Positions 27,501 to 36,400 of a DNA stretch of 63,025 bases are shown here, piece by piece (position 1 is the stretch's first letter; every line of letters begins with the position of its first letter). Source of the DNA: CAYPHA01 sp964410215 (GTDB lineage Bacteria; Calditrichota; Calditrichia; Calditrichales; CAYPHA01); the NCBI GenBank assembly GCA_964410215.1, contig CAYPHA010000023.1:1-63025 (forward strand), read 5' to 3'. The notes under the pieces were generated by a model that saw only the letters and a program-made list of their open reading frames with translations, ran no database searches and was not told where the DNA came from. A program made the translations under genes and the position numbers.

Positions 27501-28329
27501 TGATTCGAATGGGTACATTATCTTTAACCGAGACCACAGCCTGTTCAAGATCTTCCACAGACCTGACATAACCCAGTCCGCGCACCAGATACTCGGCCTG
27601 ATTGATTTCAATGGTTTTGGCGCCCACATCGCGGTTGGATTTGCGCACCGCCTGCATGACATGTTGCAGCGGAATGCCGTATGCGTTGAGTGCATCGGGA
27701 TTCACATCAATCTGGTATTCCTTAACGAATCCGCCAACCGATGCTACTTCCGAAACGCCATCCGCAGAATTAAGCGCGTACTTCACGTAAAAATCCTGAA
27801 CCGTTCGGATTTCATGCAGATCCCAGTCACCAGTTGGTTTTCCTTCAGGATCACGCCCTTCAATGGTATACCAGTATACCTGTCCGAGAGCCGTCGCATC
27901 AGGTCCAAGAGCCGGCTGCAGGCCGCCAGGCAGTAATCCGGCAGGCAGTGAATTAAGTTTTTCAAGAATCCGTGAACGCGACCAATAGAATTCGATGTCC
28001 TCTTCAAAAATCACATAAATGCTGGAAAATCCGAAAATCGACGAACTGCGGATGGATTTGACGCCCGGAATACCCAGCAGGTATGTGGTTAATGGATACG
28101 ATATCTGATCTTCAATATCCTGCGGCGAACGACCCGGCCATTCGGTAAAAACGATCTGCTGATTTTCACCGATGTCCGGGATGGCATCCACCGGAACAGG
28201 ATCGGAAGGCAATGCACCCAGGTCCCAGCCGAACGGAGCGGTGACAATGCCCCACATAATCAATCCCAGAAGAAGAAGCGTGGTTACCAGCTTATTTTCC
28301 AGAAAATATTTTATAATTCTGTTTACCAT
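24508..28329 (-). CDS. cusA: Heavy-metal efflux RND pump CusA/CzcA
   Basis: About 1273 residues from ATG 28329 (AGGGT just upstream; the frame to 28410 is not needed). It has the proton-relay segment GIAIAIGTMVDLGVILSEN and the HME-RND segment IFGFSSIYVIFEEDIEFYW. Ordinary CusA has about 1045 residues. The extra length sits mainly after the first membrane bundle, as added hydrophobic helices (LLIITGAVSLFADYAWAG; IIVVIGVLWLLAVYWLPLG; IFVALLVGFILGAFVLLE), and in enlarged periplasmic loops. Such long forms occur in FCB bacteria. It exports Cu(I)/Ag(I)-like or divalent metals; the HMBD and CopB neighbours favour Cu/Ag. The previous small gene overlaps its start by 7 bases. Confidence 0.95.
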   Translation of the reverse strand: MVNRIIKYFLENKLVTTLLLLGLIMWGIVTAPFGWDLGALPSDPVPVDAIPDIGENQQIVFTEWPGRSPQDIEDQISYPLTTYLLGIPGVKSIRSSSIFGFSSIYVIFEEDIEFYWSRSRILEKLNSLPAGLLPGGLQPALGPDATALGQVYWYTIEGRDPEGKPTGDWDLHEIRTVQDFYVKYALNSADGVSEVASVGGFVKEYQIDVNPDALNAYGIPLQHVMQAVRKSNRDVGAKTIEINQAEYLVRGLGYVRSVEDLEQAVVSVKDNVPIRISDIAVVSLGPATRRGMLDKDGAEVVGGVVVARYGANPLQVINNVKDKIAEIAPGLPKKTLDDGTESQLTIVPFYDRTQLIYETLGTLEEALSLQIIITILVIVVMMFNLRASFLISGLLPIAVLMVFISMRYFGVDANIVALSGIAIAIGTMVDLGVILSENVIRHLEKAPPGQKLIDTVYNGAAEVSSAILTAVSTTVVSFIPVFTMQAAEGKLFRPLAFTKTFALISALLVTLLILPTLAHWFFSFRIRQKSLVRWINPLLIITGAVSLFADYAWAGVMLILFGIAGIIRQYYAKKENETQKWYHNLLNNSGPIIVVIGVLWLLAVYWLPLGPGKSHLLNSIFVALLVGFILGAFVLLERYYKPMLQWALKNKVKFLSVPVVLVLLGATIWLGFNSVFGFIAKGFDQVGLNIRTTKVWSGMTHAIPGIGKEFMPALDEGSFLLMPTSMPHSGIAFNRKVVGQLDMLISSIPEVELTVGKLGRVESALDPAPISMFENIINYKPEFVLDDKGHRVRFKVDDDERFILKTGDSLSNAAALEHGITKAQLVPDDDGRYFRNWREHIRSPDDIWTEIVKASNIPGVTSAPKLQPIETRLVMLQTGMRAPMGIKVYGPDLKTIEQFGMRLETILKQVPSVKTEAVFADRVIGKPYLLLNIDRHEIARYGLNIEDVQQTIETAIGGMQITSTVEGRERFPVRVRYPRELRDDPESLGKILIATPTGAQIPLKQIIDVEYVRGPQAIKSEETFLVSYVLFDKKPGYAEVDVVEDAQRTIQKKIQNGDVTVPAGVSYKFSGSYENQLRAEKRLSIVIPVVLLIVFLILYFQFRSVSTTLMIFSGITMAFSGGFILLWFYGQDWFFNLALFDTNMRDLFQMSVINLSVAVWVGFIALFGIATDDGVLMATYLDQSFRRRRPETLQGIREAVVAAGLRRIRPAIITTVTTIIALLPVLTSTGRGADVMVPMAIPAVGGMLVAVITYFIVPVLYAWREERKLRESQ

Positions 28330-28688
28330 GTCATACCCTGTTTGTCTGCTTGTTTCCGGCCACGCTTCCACCCATAATAACTGAGAATCAGTAATCCGAT
28401 ACTTCCCCACCAGAGACCGGCATAACGGATCATATATCTTTCCAGAAAGGCGTTACCGTGAACATGTTCCTGTTGTCTGTCAAAAACCCGTTTACTATGT
28501 ATCTTATTCCGATCCAGATCGCTGTATTTATGTGTTCCTACCGGATGTTGTTTTTCGATGATCCGATGATAAAAACAGGTATAGCTGCCATCCAGCTGAA
28601 CCGGAAAGAACAGAACGGTTCCCGATATTCCTGCAATACCCGCCAGAAAAAGTATAATTCTCTCTTTCTTTATTAACGATAGAATCAA
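28323..28688 (-). CDS. Small two-helix membrane protein with Cys/His loop, cus operon leader gene
   Basis: 121 residues from a TTG start (28688) supported by AGGAG (28698-28694) at 5-base spacing. Two membrane helices (about 11-30 and 88-106) flank a loop holding Cys38 and His41, 48, 53, 64, 75 and 77, which could bind metal. A conserved-looking motif reads SYTCFYHRIIEKQHP. It is the first gene after the sigma-54-like promoter, and its end overlaps the cusA start by 7 bases, which argues strongly for a real, coupled gene. I recognise no named family. It may be an accessory subunit or metal feeder of the pump. Confidence 0.75.
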   Translation of the reverse strand: MILSLIKKERIILFLAGIAGISGTVLFFPVQLDGSYTCFYHRIIEKQHPVGTHKYSDLDRNKIHSKRVFDRQQEHVHGNAFLERYMIRYAGLWWGSIGLLILSYYGWKRGRKQADKQGMTW

Positions 28689-28717
28689 AATGTCTCCTGT
28701 ATTTTTGTTAATATGTA

Positions 28718-28733
28718 AACAACGGCCATGCCA
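28718..28733 (-). promoter_or_regulatory. Sigma-54-like -24/-12 promoter of the cus operon
   Basis: The minus strand reads TGGCATGGCCGTTGTT, 14 of 16 positions of TGGCACGNNNNTTGCW with exact spacing. One deviation (C to T at position 6) is common in the family; the other changes the -12 C to T. Predicted initiation is near 28707, about 19 bases before the TTG start and just upstream of its Shine-Dalgarno. The adjacent regulator gene has the GAFTGA motif needed to activate sigma-54 polymerase. Confidence 0.7.
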
Positions 28734-28841
28734 GTTTCTTTCACACTCTGCGGATAAACTATTTAACTATTTGATTATTTATAGTTTAAAGAGATATATA
28801 TTTTTAAAATTATGTGTTAAAAATATTACATACTATGAAAG

Positions 28842-28892
28842 ATTGTAGAATATTATACAGCAATTTGGGGTATATTCTACAGTTTCTACAAT
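28842..28892. promoter_or_regulatory. Inverted-repeat cluster, likely enhancer for the NtrC-type regulator
   Basis: ATTGTAGAATA (28842-28852) is matched by two inverted copies: TATTCTAC (28873-28880) and TTCTACAAT (28884-28892). The pairs GTAGAATA/TATTCTAC and ATTGTAGAA/TTCTACAAT are perfect. The cluster is centred about 150-160 bases upstream of the predicted cus start, the usual distance for enhancer-binding proteins, and lies between the regulator stop and the cus promoter. Confidence 0.6.
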
Positions 28893-28935
28893 AGAAGAGA
28901 GATTCAGAAAGGAGTTTGCAAATATCATAACAGTC

Positions 28936-30276
28936 TCACAATCCCAGTTTTCTTATCCGATACAGAAGCACATGTCTGGGAATCTTCAGCAGGCGGGCGG
29001 CCTGACTCTGATTGCCCCGTGTTCGTTTCAACGCTTCACGGATAACGGATCGTTCGACGTCTTTCAGGGCCACACCTTCATCCGGGATTTGAAAGACACG
29101 CGCACCCGGATCATGACTTTTCATTACGATATAATCAGGCAAGTCGTCTTTGGTCAGACGCTCGTCATCAGAAAGGGTCACCATGCGTTCAACAACATTC
29201 TCCAGTTCACGCACATTGCCGGGCCAGGAGTAAGACTCCAAAGCCTGTATCATACCGGCATCTGTTTTATATGCCGTTTTACCTCCATAGCGTTCAAGAA
29301 AATATTCCAGAAGAAACGGAATGTCCTCGGTTCGTTCCCTTAACGGGGGGATCATGATGGGAACAACACTAAGCCGGTAGTACAGGTCATCCCTGAATTT
29401 TTTCTCGCGAACCAGTTGTGGCAGGGCCTGATTTGTAGCGGCGATGATCCTGACATCCACCTTAACGGATTCCGCACCTCCGACGCGTTCAAATTCATGT
29501 TCCTGCAAAACACGCAGAAGTTTGGCCTGCAGATCGGGATGCAGATCCGCGATCTCATCCAGGAAGACGGTCCCTCCGTCGGCCTGCTTAAATTTTCCGG
29601 CCCGGTCCCTGATAGCGCCGGTAAAGGCCCCTTTGACATGACCGAACAGCTCGCTCTCAAGAAGGTGAGCGGGTATGGACGGACAATTAACGGTAATCAG
29701 GGGTTTATCTTTCCGGGGGCCATTATAATGAATGGCCCGGGCAATGAGCTCTTTGCCGGTCCCGCTTTCACCGAGTATGAGGACAGACGCATTACTTTGC
29801 GCTACTTTGCGGGTCAGACGCAGGACATCCTGCATTTTCCCGCTTTTTGCCACCATGTTGGACAGTTTGAATTTACTGTTCAGTTGATGGCGTAAATCGG
29901 TATTTTCCCTTTGAAGGTTGCGGAATCGCATTGCTTTTTCCAGTGTAAACAACAGTTGTTCTTTACCGAACGGCTTGGTCAGATAATCATCCGCACCGAG
30001 CCGGCAGGCTTCGACTGCATTTTCGACGCTGCCGTAGGCAGTAATGATTAAAAACAGCGTCTCTTCATTCTCCCGTCTGACCTCCTTCAGGACTTCAATC
30101 CCAGAGATATCGGGCATTTGAATATCACAAACAATGATATCATACATATTTCGTCTGAAGAGGCGCAGACCTTCCGTACCATTCATAGTGGAATCCACAT
30201 GATATCCCTGCTGTTCTAACTGGTAACGGATCACCTTATTGAGGTTAATATCATCATCGATAAGGAGAATATCCAT
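28936..30276 (-). CDS. NtrC-family sigma-54-dependent response regulator
   Basis: 446 residues. The receiver domain (1-115) has phospho-acceptor D51 and K101. The AAA+ domain (about 140-370) has Walker A GESGTGKE (169-176) and GAFTGA (216-221), required to contact sigma-54. The C-terminal Fis-type helix-turn-helix reads NQSQAARLLKIPRHVLLYRI. The layout matches ZraR/AtoC/HydG. It is 18 bases downstream of its kinase gene and directly upstream of the cus promoter region, so metal efflux is the probable target. The Shine-Dalgarno is GAGGA. Confidence 0.95.
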   Translation of the reverse strand: MDILLIDDDINLNKVIRYQLEQQGYHVDSTMNGTEGLRLFRRNMYDIIVCDIQMPDISGIEVLKEVRRENEETLFLIITAYGSVENAVEACRLGADDYLTKPFGKEQLLFTLEKAMRFRNLQRENTDLRHQLNSKFKLSNMVAKSGKMQDVLRLTRKVAQSNASVLILGESGTGKELIARAIHYNGPRKDKPLITVNCPSIPAHLLESELFGHVKGAFTGAIRDRAGKFKQADGGTVFLDEIADLHPDLQAKLLRVLQEHEFERVGGAESVKVDVRIIAATNQALPQLVREKKFRDDLYYRLSVVPIMIPPLRERTEDIPFLLEYFLERYGGKTAYKTDAGMIQALESYSWPGNVRELENVVERMVTLSDDERLTKDDLPDYIVMKSHDPGARVFQIPDEGVALKDVERSVIREALKRTRGNQSQAARLLKIPRHVLLYRIRKLGL

Positions 30277-30294
30277 CCATTCCTCGAATAAATT

Positions 30295-31413
30295 TTATTG
30301 ATTTTCGGCCGGTATACGTATGCTGAATTCCGTACCTCCCTCAGGGCGATTCCGAATATCCAGTTGCCAGCCGTTTTCGTCAGCAATCCGCTTTACAATG
30401 GCCAGTCCAAGTCCGGTGCCCTCTGCACGTGTCGTATAAAACGGTTTGAAAAGCTGATCCTTTTTTGCAACGTCAATTCCCTGTCCCTGATCACTTATAC
30501 ATAACAGAATCAGTGGCAATTTGTTATCTTCCCGCAGCGTTATTTCCACCTTAATGTGCAATTCACCCCCGTCCGGCATGGCCTGCATAGCGTTCAGAAT
30601 GACATTCATGAGGATCTGCCACAAATGCTGCGGATCCCCTTTAACCGGCAGCGGCTTTCCCGGTATATCTTTTGTTATATTTATCTTTTTTTTTCGCGCT
30701 CTCGCTCCCAGCATCACCATGATACTGTTCAACTCCTCATTCAGATCATAGGTTTTTATCCGGGAGGGACTGGAACGGGCAAAACCCAGGTAATTCTCAA
30801 CAACGGCATTCAAGCGCCTGGTATCCTGAATCAGGATATCAAAAAATTCAGATTTTTTTAAGCCTTCCGGAACCTCATCCTTGAGAATTTCCACGGCGCC
30901 ACGTATGGATCCGAGAGGATTGCGCACTTCATGAGCAAGGCTGGCCGTCAACTCGCCTATCGTCGCCAGTCGGTCTGACGCGAGGAGCTGTTCCTCCATC
31001 TCCGATATCCGGTCTGATTGCCGTCTCTGTTCCTCCAGCGACCGCTCCAGTTCTGCAGCGGCTTTTTTGTAATTTTCTTTCTCCGCCTGCTCTCCCTGTG
31101 CTTTCAAACCGGTAAGGTAGCCCACGACATTAAACAGCAGAATCTGAAGAAAACGCATCAGGTTATTTTCAACCAGTCCGCCCCATTGAAGCATAATGTG
31201 CGGGAAATATACAATACTGACAAACACAGCGGTTCCAAGTCCGCCGCGTATCCCAAAGACGAATGCGGCCAGAATAATGGGAATAAAGTAAGCCTGCATG
31301 AAAACAAGATGATATTGCCAGCGCATAGTTGGTGTTGTATAGTGGAGAAATGATATAAATACTACAAGCAAAATGATAAGCAGTAGCCATCGCTGTTTAG
31401 CTGCGCGGAGCAT
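30295..31413 (-). CDS. Membrane sensor histidine kinase
   Basis: About 372 residues from ATG 31413 (GAGGA 7 bases upstream). The N-terminal 100 residues hold about four membrane helices with very short loops, then a coiled coil (about 105-145). The HisKA domain has H161 in LAHEVRNPLGSI. The ATPase domain has DQGQGID and GTGLGLAIVKRIAD. It lacks the large periplasmic sensor domain of CusS or ZraS, so the signal must be sensed within the membrane, through short loops or through a partner. It is co-transcribed with the regulator. Confidence 0.93.
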   Translation of the reverse strand: MLRAAKQRWLLLIILLVVFISFLHYTTPTMRWQYHLVFMQAYFIPIILAAFVFGIRGGLGTAVFVSIVYFPHIMLQWGGLVENNLMRFLQILLFNVVGYLTGLKAQGEQAEKENYKKAAAELERSLEEQRRQSDRISEMEEQLLASDRLATIGELTASLAHEVRNPLGSIRGAVEILKDEVPEGLKKSEFFDILIQDTRRLNAVVENYLGFARSSPSRIKTYDLNEELNSIMVMLGARARKKKINITKDIPGKPLPVKGDPQHLWQILMNVILNAMQAMPDGGELHIKVEITLREDNKLPLILLCISDQGQGIDVAKKDQLFKPFYTTRAEGTGLGLAIVKRIADENGWQLDIRNRPEGGTEFSIRIPAENQ

Positions 31414-31533
31414 CAATTAATCCTCATAGAGATGAATTGAAAAATAACCGATTGTTCAAGAGAATCCAAAAATTTCTGTCTGTCTCATGATGCTTTCGTC
31501 CGCCTGAGGTCGGCGATGAATGTATATAATAGA

Positions 31534-31557
31534 AGAAAAAGGGGCCGCAGGGCCCCT
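31534..31557 (-). terminator. Rho-independent terminator after pruA
   Basis: On the minus strand GGGGCC, a 4-base CTGC loop, GGCCCC and then a T-rich tail (TTTTTCTTCT) lie 14 bases past the pruA stop. This is a classic short GC stem plus U-run, separating pruA from the kinase gene. Confidence 0.85.
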
Positions 31558-31570
31558 CCAAGAGAGGTTG

Positions 31571-33202
31571 TTATTCCGACTGCATGAACGGATAGGTCCA
31601 GTTTCGCGGCGGATTGAAGGTCTCTTTCATTGTTCGTACGGTCATCCAGCGTAAGAGGTTCATGGCACTGCCTGCTTTATCGTTGGTTCCCGAAGCGCGT
31701 CCTCCTCCAAATGGTTGCTGGCCGACGACTGCTGCAGTTGGTTTGTCATTGATATAGAAGTTGCCCGCGGCATTCCTGAGCCGGTCAGACATTTTGATCA
31801 GCATCTGGCGATCCTGTGCCCAGATAGCTCCCGTAAGCGCGTAGGGTGACGTCGTATCACAGAGATCCAGAGTTTCCTCGAATTTGTCATCATCATAGAC
31901 ATAGATCGTCAAAACCGGTCCGAAGATTTCTTCTTCCATGGTCTTGAAAGCCGGATTTGTGGTCACGATGGTTGTTGGTTGTATAAAAAAACCTTCAGCC
32001 GCTTCATATTCGCCGCCGGTTATTAATTCCGCATCATCGGATTTGCGGGCGTATTCAATATATTCGGTAATACTTTCAAAGGCAGCACGGTCGATGACGG
32101 CAGACATGAAATTGGTAAAATCCTCCACATCACCCATCTTGATTTTTGCGACCTCCGCAACATACTTTTCCTTGAATTCCGGCCAGATGGACTTCGGAAC
32201 ATACATACGGGATGCGGCGGAACATTTTTGTCCCTGGTATTCGAACGCACCGCGAATGGCGGCAACAACCAGGGCATCCACATCTGCCGAATTATGGGCA
32301 AAAATAAAATCCTTTCCACCGGTTTCACCAACGATACGCGGATAATATTTTGATTTATGAATATTTTCACCGATGGTCTTCCACATGTTCTGGAACACAG
32401 CCGTGGAGCCGGTAAAATGAATACCGGCCAGATCAGGACTGGCCATAACGGGATTACCTACCTGTCCGCCGGATCCGGGAACAAAGTTAATGACACCCGG
32501 GGGCAGACCGGCCTCTTCGAAAAGTTTCATCAGAAAATAGGCCGAATATACAGCGGATGACGCCGGTTTCCATAATGCAACATTCCCGACAATGGCCGGT
32601 GCTGTCGGCAAATTACCTGCAATCGACGTAAAATTGAACGGTGTGACGGCAAATACAAATCCTTCCAGCGGACGATATTCCAGACGATTCCACATACCTG
32701 GTGAAGAGTAAGGCTGATCTGCCATCAGTTCCGCCATATATGCCGTATTGAAACGCCAGAAGTCGATGAGTTCACAGGCAGAATCGATTTCGGCCTGGTG
32801 AACAACTTTAGACTGCCCCAGCATGGTGGAGGCATTAATTATATGACGCCAGGGGCCGGCAAGGAGCTCAGCCGCTTTAAGGAAAATGGATACACGGTGT
32901 TCCCAGGGCATCCCCGCCCAGGTTTTACGCGCCTCCAGCGCTGCGTCAATGGCCTTTTGCACTTCTTCTGCGCCTGCTTTATGATAGGTGCCCAGTAAAT
33001 GCCCATGGTTATGCGGGATCCGCATTTCAGCTATCTTTCCCGTTTTTACTTCTTTACCACCAATAATTAAAGGTACCTCAACAACCCCGGCTTTCATTTC
33101 ATTGATTTTTTTCTTTAATTCCTGACGCTCAGGGCTCCCCGGTAAATACGTCAAAACCGGTTCATTGTAAGGATCCGGAACTTTAAAATAGGCATTTGAC
33201 AT
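31571..33202 (-). CDS. pruA: L-glutamate gamma-semialdehyde (1-pyrroline-5-carboxylate) dehydrogenase
   Basis: About 543 residues, the exact family length. The start is ATG 33202, because GGAGGA sits 5 bases before it. It has the aldehyde dehydrogenase catalytic Cys (YQGQKCSAASR) and Glu (VGETGGKDF), and the PruA-type C-terminus with PFGGGRASGTNDKAG. It oxidises glutamate semialdehyde to glutamate with NAD, the second step of proline breakdown. No proline dehydrogenase gene is nearby, so it is a monofunctional, separately encoded enzyme. It has its own promoter and terminator. Confidence 0.95.
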   Translation of the reverse strand: MSNAYFKVPDPYNEPVLTYLPGSPERQELKKKINEMKAGVVEVPLIIGGKEVKTGKIAEMRIPHNHGHLLGTYHKAGAEEVQKAIDAALEARKTWAGMPWEHRVSIFLKAAELLAGPWRHIINASTMLGQSKVVHQAEIDSACELIDFWRFNTAYMAELMADQPYSSPGMWNRLEYRPLEGFVFAVTPFNFTSIAGNLPTAPAIVGNVALWKPASSAVYSAYFLMKLFEEAGLPPGVINFVPGSGGQVGNPVMASPDLAGIHFTGSTAVFQNMWKTIGENIHKSKYYPRIVGETGGKDFIFAHNSADVDALVVAAIRGAFEYQGQKCSAASRMYVPKSIWPEFKEKYVAEVAKIKMGDVEDFTNFMSAVIDRAAFESITEYIEYARKSDDAELITGGEYEAAEGFFIQPTTIVTTNPAFKTMEEEIFGPVLTIYVYDDDKFEETLDLCDTTSPYALTGAIWAQDRQMLIKMSDRLRNAAGNFYINDKPTAAVVGQQPFGGGRASGTNDKAGSAMNLLRWMTVRTMKETFNPPRNWTYPFMQSE

Positions 33203-33262
33203 GATTTCCTCCATCAGCCTGGATAGATCATTCTGTATTTAATCGATAAATGAATAAAGTAA

Positions 33263-33291
33263 AATATACCATGCCTTTATCTGAAAAGCAA
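33263..33291 (-). promoter_or_regulatory. Sigma-70-type promoter of pruA
   Basis: The minus strand has TTGCTT (33291-33286), a 17-base spacer and TATATT (33268-33263). Expected initiation is near 33256, leaving a leader of about 55 bases before the pruA ATG. Confidence 0.55.
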
Positions 33292-33405
33292 CCCAAAAGC
33301 GTGACAATAGAAGGAGATCTAACCTGTTAAATTTAATTAAGTTAGATTGAAGATTTTTATTATGCAACAACCTTAATAATTATTCAAAACCAGGAGCGTT
33401 TCCAC

Positions 33406-36400
33406 CTACCTGACAATCAGCATTTTCCTGACATCCGCATGCACACCCGTATCCAGTCTGTAAAAATAAAAACCGGAAGCGACTTTCTGTCCCATGTGAT
33501 TTTCCCCGTTCCAGCGTACCTCGTGATATCCCGGTTCCAGAAAACCGTCGATCAGCGTCGTAACCTCTTTTCCAAGGATATCATAGACTTGGAGCACGGT
33601 TCGCCTTCCCGCGGCATCGGCAGGCAAACCAAAACGGATGGAAGTCTGTGGATTGAATGGATTCGGATAATTCTGTAACAGCCGGCAGGTTTCCGGAATG
33701 ATGGCCGGTTTAAAACCCGCATCAGCGGTTATATAGAGGGTAAACTGTCTTTCTTCCGTTTCCGGTGTAAACAGATATTCCCTGATCCCGCGGAGATCCA
33801 TTATTTTTTCCGTGCGGTTATCCACAAGGTATACAAAATAATGCGTTTCTTCCGGCAAATCCCATCGCAACTGATGCTCTTCACCCGGGCGCCTGGTTGA
33901 CACATATATGTTCCAGGAAGTTACCGCGTCCTCACCGGCCGGTTTTGTTTTGTATTCTGCTGCACATCTGTGATCACGTGTCCCCAGGTAAAGATTTGAA
34001 TAATCCCCGATGGGCGGTGGTTCAGCTATCGTATAGGCGTCTTTTGCAGTAAACCCGGCAATATTGCGGGAATCAGCATAATCATCCCTGCTGAGCGACA
34101 AGTTGAGCTCCCATTTTTCATGCGTTAATTTACTCAAATGGTTTTCCAACGGATTTATAGTTCCTGTCTCCTGCCGAAAGGTCGGTTTATTTGTAAAAAC
34201 CAGGATTCCTCCTTCATTTGCATACATCCAGTATCCAAACCATGGTTTTGCATGGAGAGTATCGATCATCCCCCATTCGTAACCATCAAAACGTCCGGCG
34301 GGGCGGGTCCAGTACAAGGCCGGCAGAATCATGTTTCGGTCGTCATGAGAGGCATGTTCAAGTTTAAGCGCCAGGGCGTCCTTGTTGGAACGGAACGTTA
34401 CATTTTTCCAGGCGATTTCACAGGGGAACGGATTCGTTACCTGGTTCCATCCTTTGTCGATTCTAACCCGGGCAGTATCTCCAGTCGCGGGAAAATCCGT
34501 GCCTGAGATATCCACACGCGCGTTTTTATCTGCATATATCCAGAATCCCGAGCCGGCATGAATTGTCGTATCCTTAAGAGCTACATAAGCATTCTGTTCA
34601 TAGTTCCACCGGTACGAACTGCAGGCAGTACCCGTTTCAGAAAACGCAGCAGGATTATGACTGGAAACCGTCGGAATCCCTGTTAGTATCCAACGATTCT
34701 GAGGTATAATCCGCATTTCTCCGCGCACCAGGAAATTTTTACTGTATAGCGGTCTTGATGGATGATACCCATTCTTTTCCCTGTCCGTTAACCAGAGTTC
34801 AAACCGGTAAAAGCCGTCTTTCAGCGGATAGAGTATGATATCTTCCATACCGGTACCATACCCGTTCAGGACGGTATCTCCCGTCATGGTATTGCGGCAG
34901 ATATAATGGCTCCACAGCTCGTCCGGCATATCACCGACCGGTACACCCGACGTATCATCCGCGATATAGCGGAAACAGACAGCCGACTGATTAACCAGCG
35001 AATCCGGTGTATCCATCACAACCAATTCGGGCGAATAATCGTCAAACAGGGGTTCCATGCTGATGGTGACAGGAATGACCGGTGATGCGGCATCATTACT
35101 CATGAAGTTTAAGGATGTACTGGCAATTTCCCTTTCCGCATTTCTCCCGGGGTGCAATAAAATAGGTATTACGATCGAATCGAAAGGGGCAATGGATATA
35201 AAGCCGTTAACCACACTGTACCAGCTTTTCTGGACTGTGTCCGCCGGTGATTCGAAATATCCGATTAAGGTCCCGGCGCCTTCATTTCGTATATGAACAG
35301 GTATAACCGTCGTGTCGTTTACACCAACCTGCTCGTGGTACGTTCGTGTGTGCAGCCCTATACGTGGCGATGCCGTGGCACAAAGAGCATTGACTACAGG
35401 TGATGGAATGGTAACCGTATCCACCTGAAAATAATTGCACACCTCGACGCGGAATTCCCGGCCTATCGGCAGCTCTTCAATGCTCATTCCGACCGTTCCC
35501 GGCATGGCAAAGGTTGTATCAATAATACGTGCATAAGGATTCTGGACGACGTTCCCCTCCCGGTCGATTACTTTTATCCTCGTACCTGAGATGAAATAAT
35601 TTTCCGGATTTTCCCATTTGAGTTCAAGCATCTGATCTCCGGATTCAACCTGGAGATTCACGGGCGGATTGACCATATTTGGAACTATATGTATCCTTCC
35701 TGAAAAGTGAATGCTGGTATCCCCATCCGACACCTGAAAATGTACATTGTGCATCCCCGTATCCGAAAGAACCGGTGTAAAGGTGATCCATCCCGCTTCA
35801 TTCATAGAGAACAGATCGGTATCGGTTTGAAAAGTCAGGCTGTCACCATCCACATCGTGGGCTTTCACTTTAAATATAAATGTAACGTAGGTATTTATGG
35901 TTGTATCAGGTTTATCGGTTATTTCAGGTATATCATTCACCGGTAACACACGAACCTGCAGAAAGGACTCGCTTACCTGGTTGCGGGGATCGATGGCTCT
36001 CAACCCGATATTCCCTGTACCGAAATAGTCTCCGGGTGCAGCGATGGAAAGATGTCCGTCGGCACCAAGGGTCAGATCAAACAGGTCGTTTTCAGTGATT
36101 TCCAGTTTGAGAGAAGAATCCGGATCAGAATCGGTGACCCAGGTATTCAGGTCAATCGTAATGTTTTCATCTTCAGGGAAACTGACAAATGCCGGCAGGT
36201 TCCATTCAGGAGGCCCGTCCGGACGAAACGAGACACCCCCGCTCAGCGCACTCTCGTTACCGTTGGTGTCCACGGCACTCAGATAATAGGTATACCACAG
36301 ACCGTTCCCTACCGATGTATCCATAAACGCATCATTTGTTGCCGGTACGGCTGCTACACGGGCCGCAGAATCGGGACTCTCCATCTCCTTCCGGTAAATA

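Noticed and set aside
17330..31413. Metal island as a mobile element
   Set aside because: No integrase, transposase, tRNA junction, flanking repeats or obvious change in base composition was seen; transfer remains possible but unsupported.
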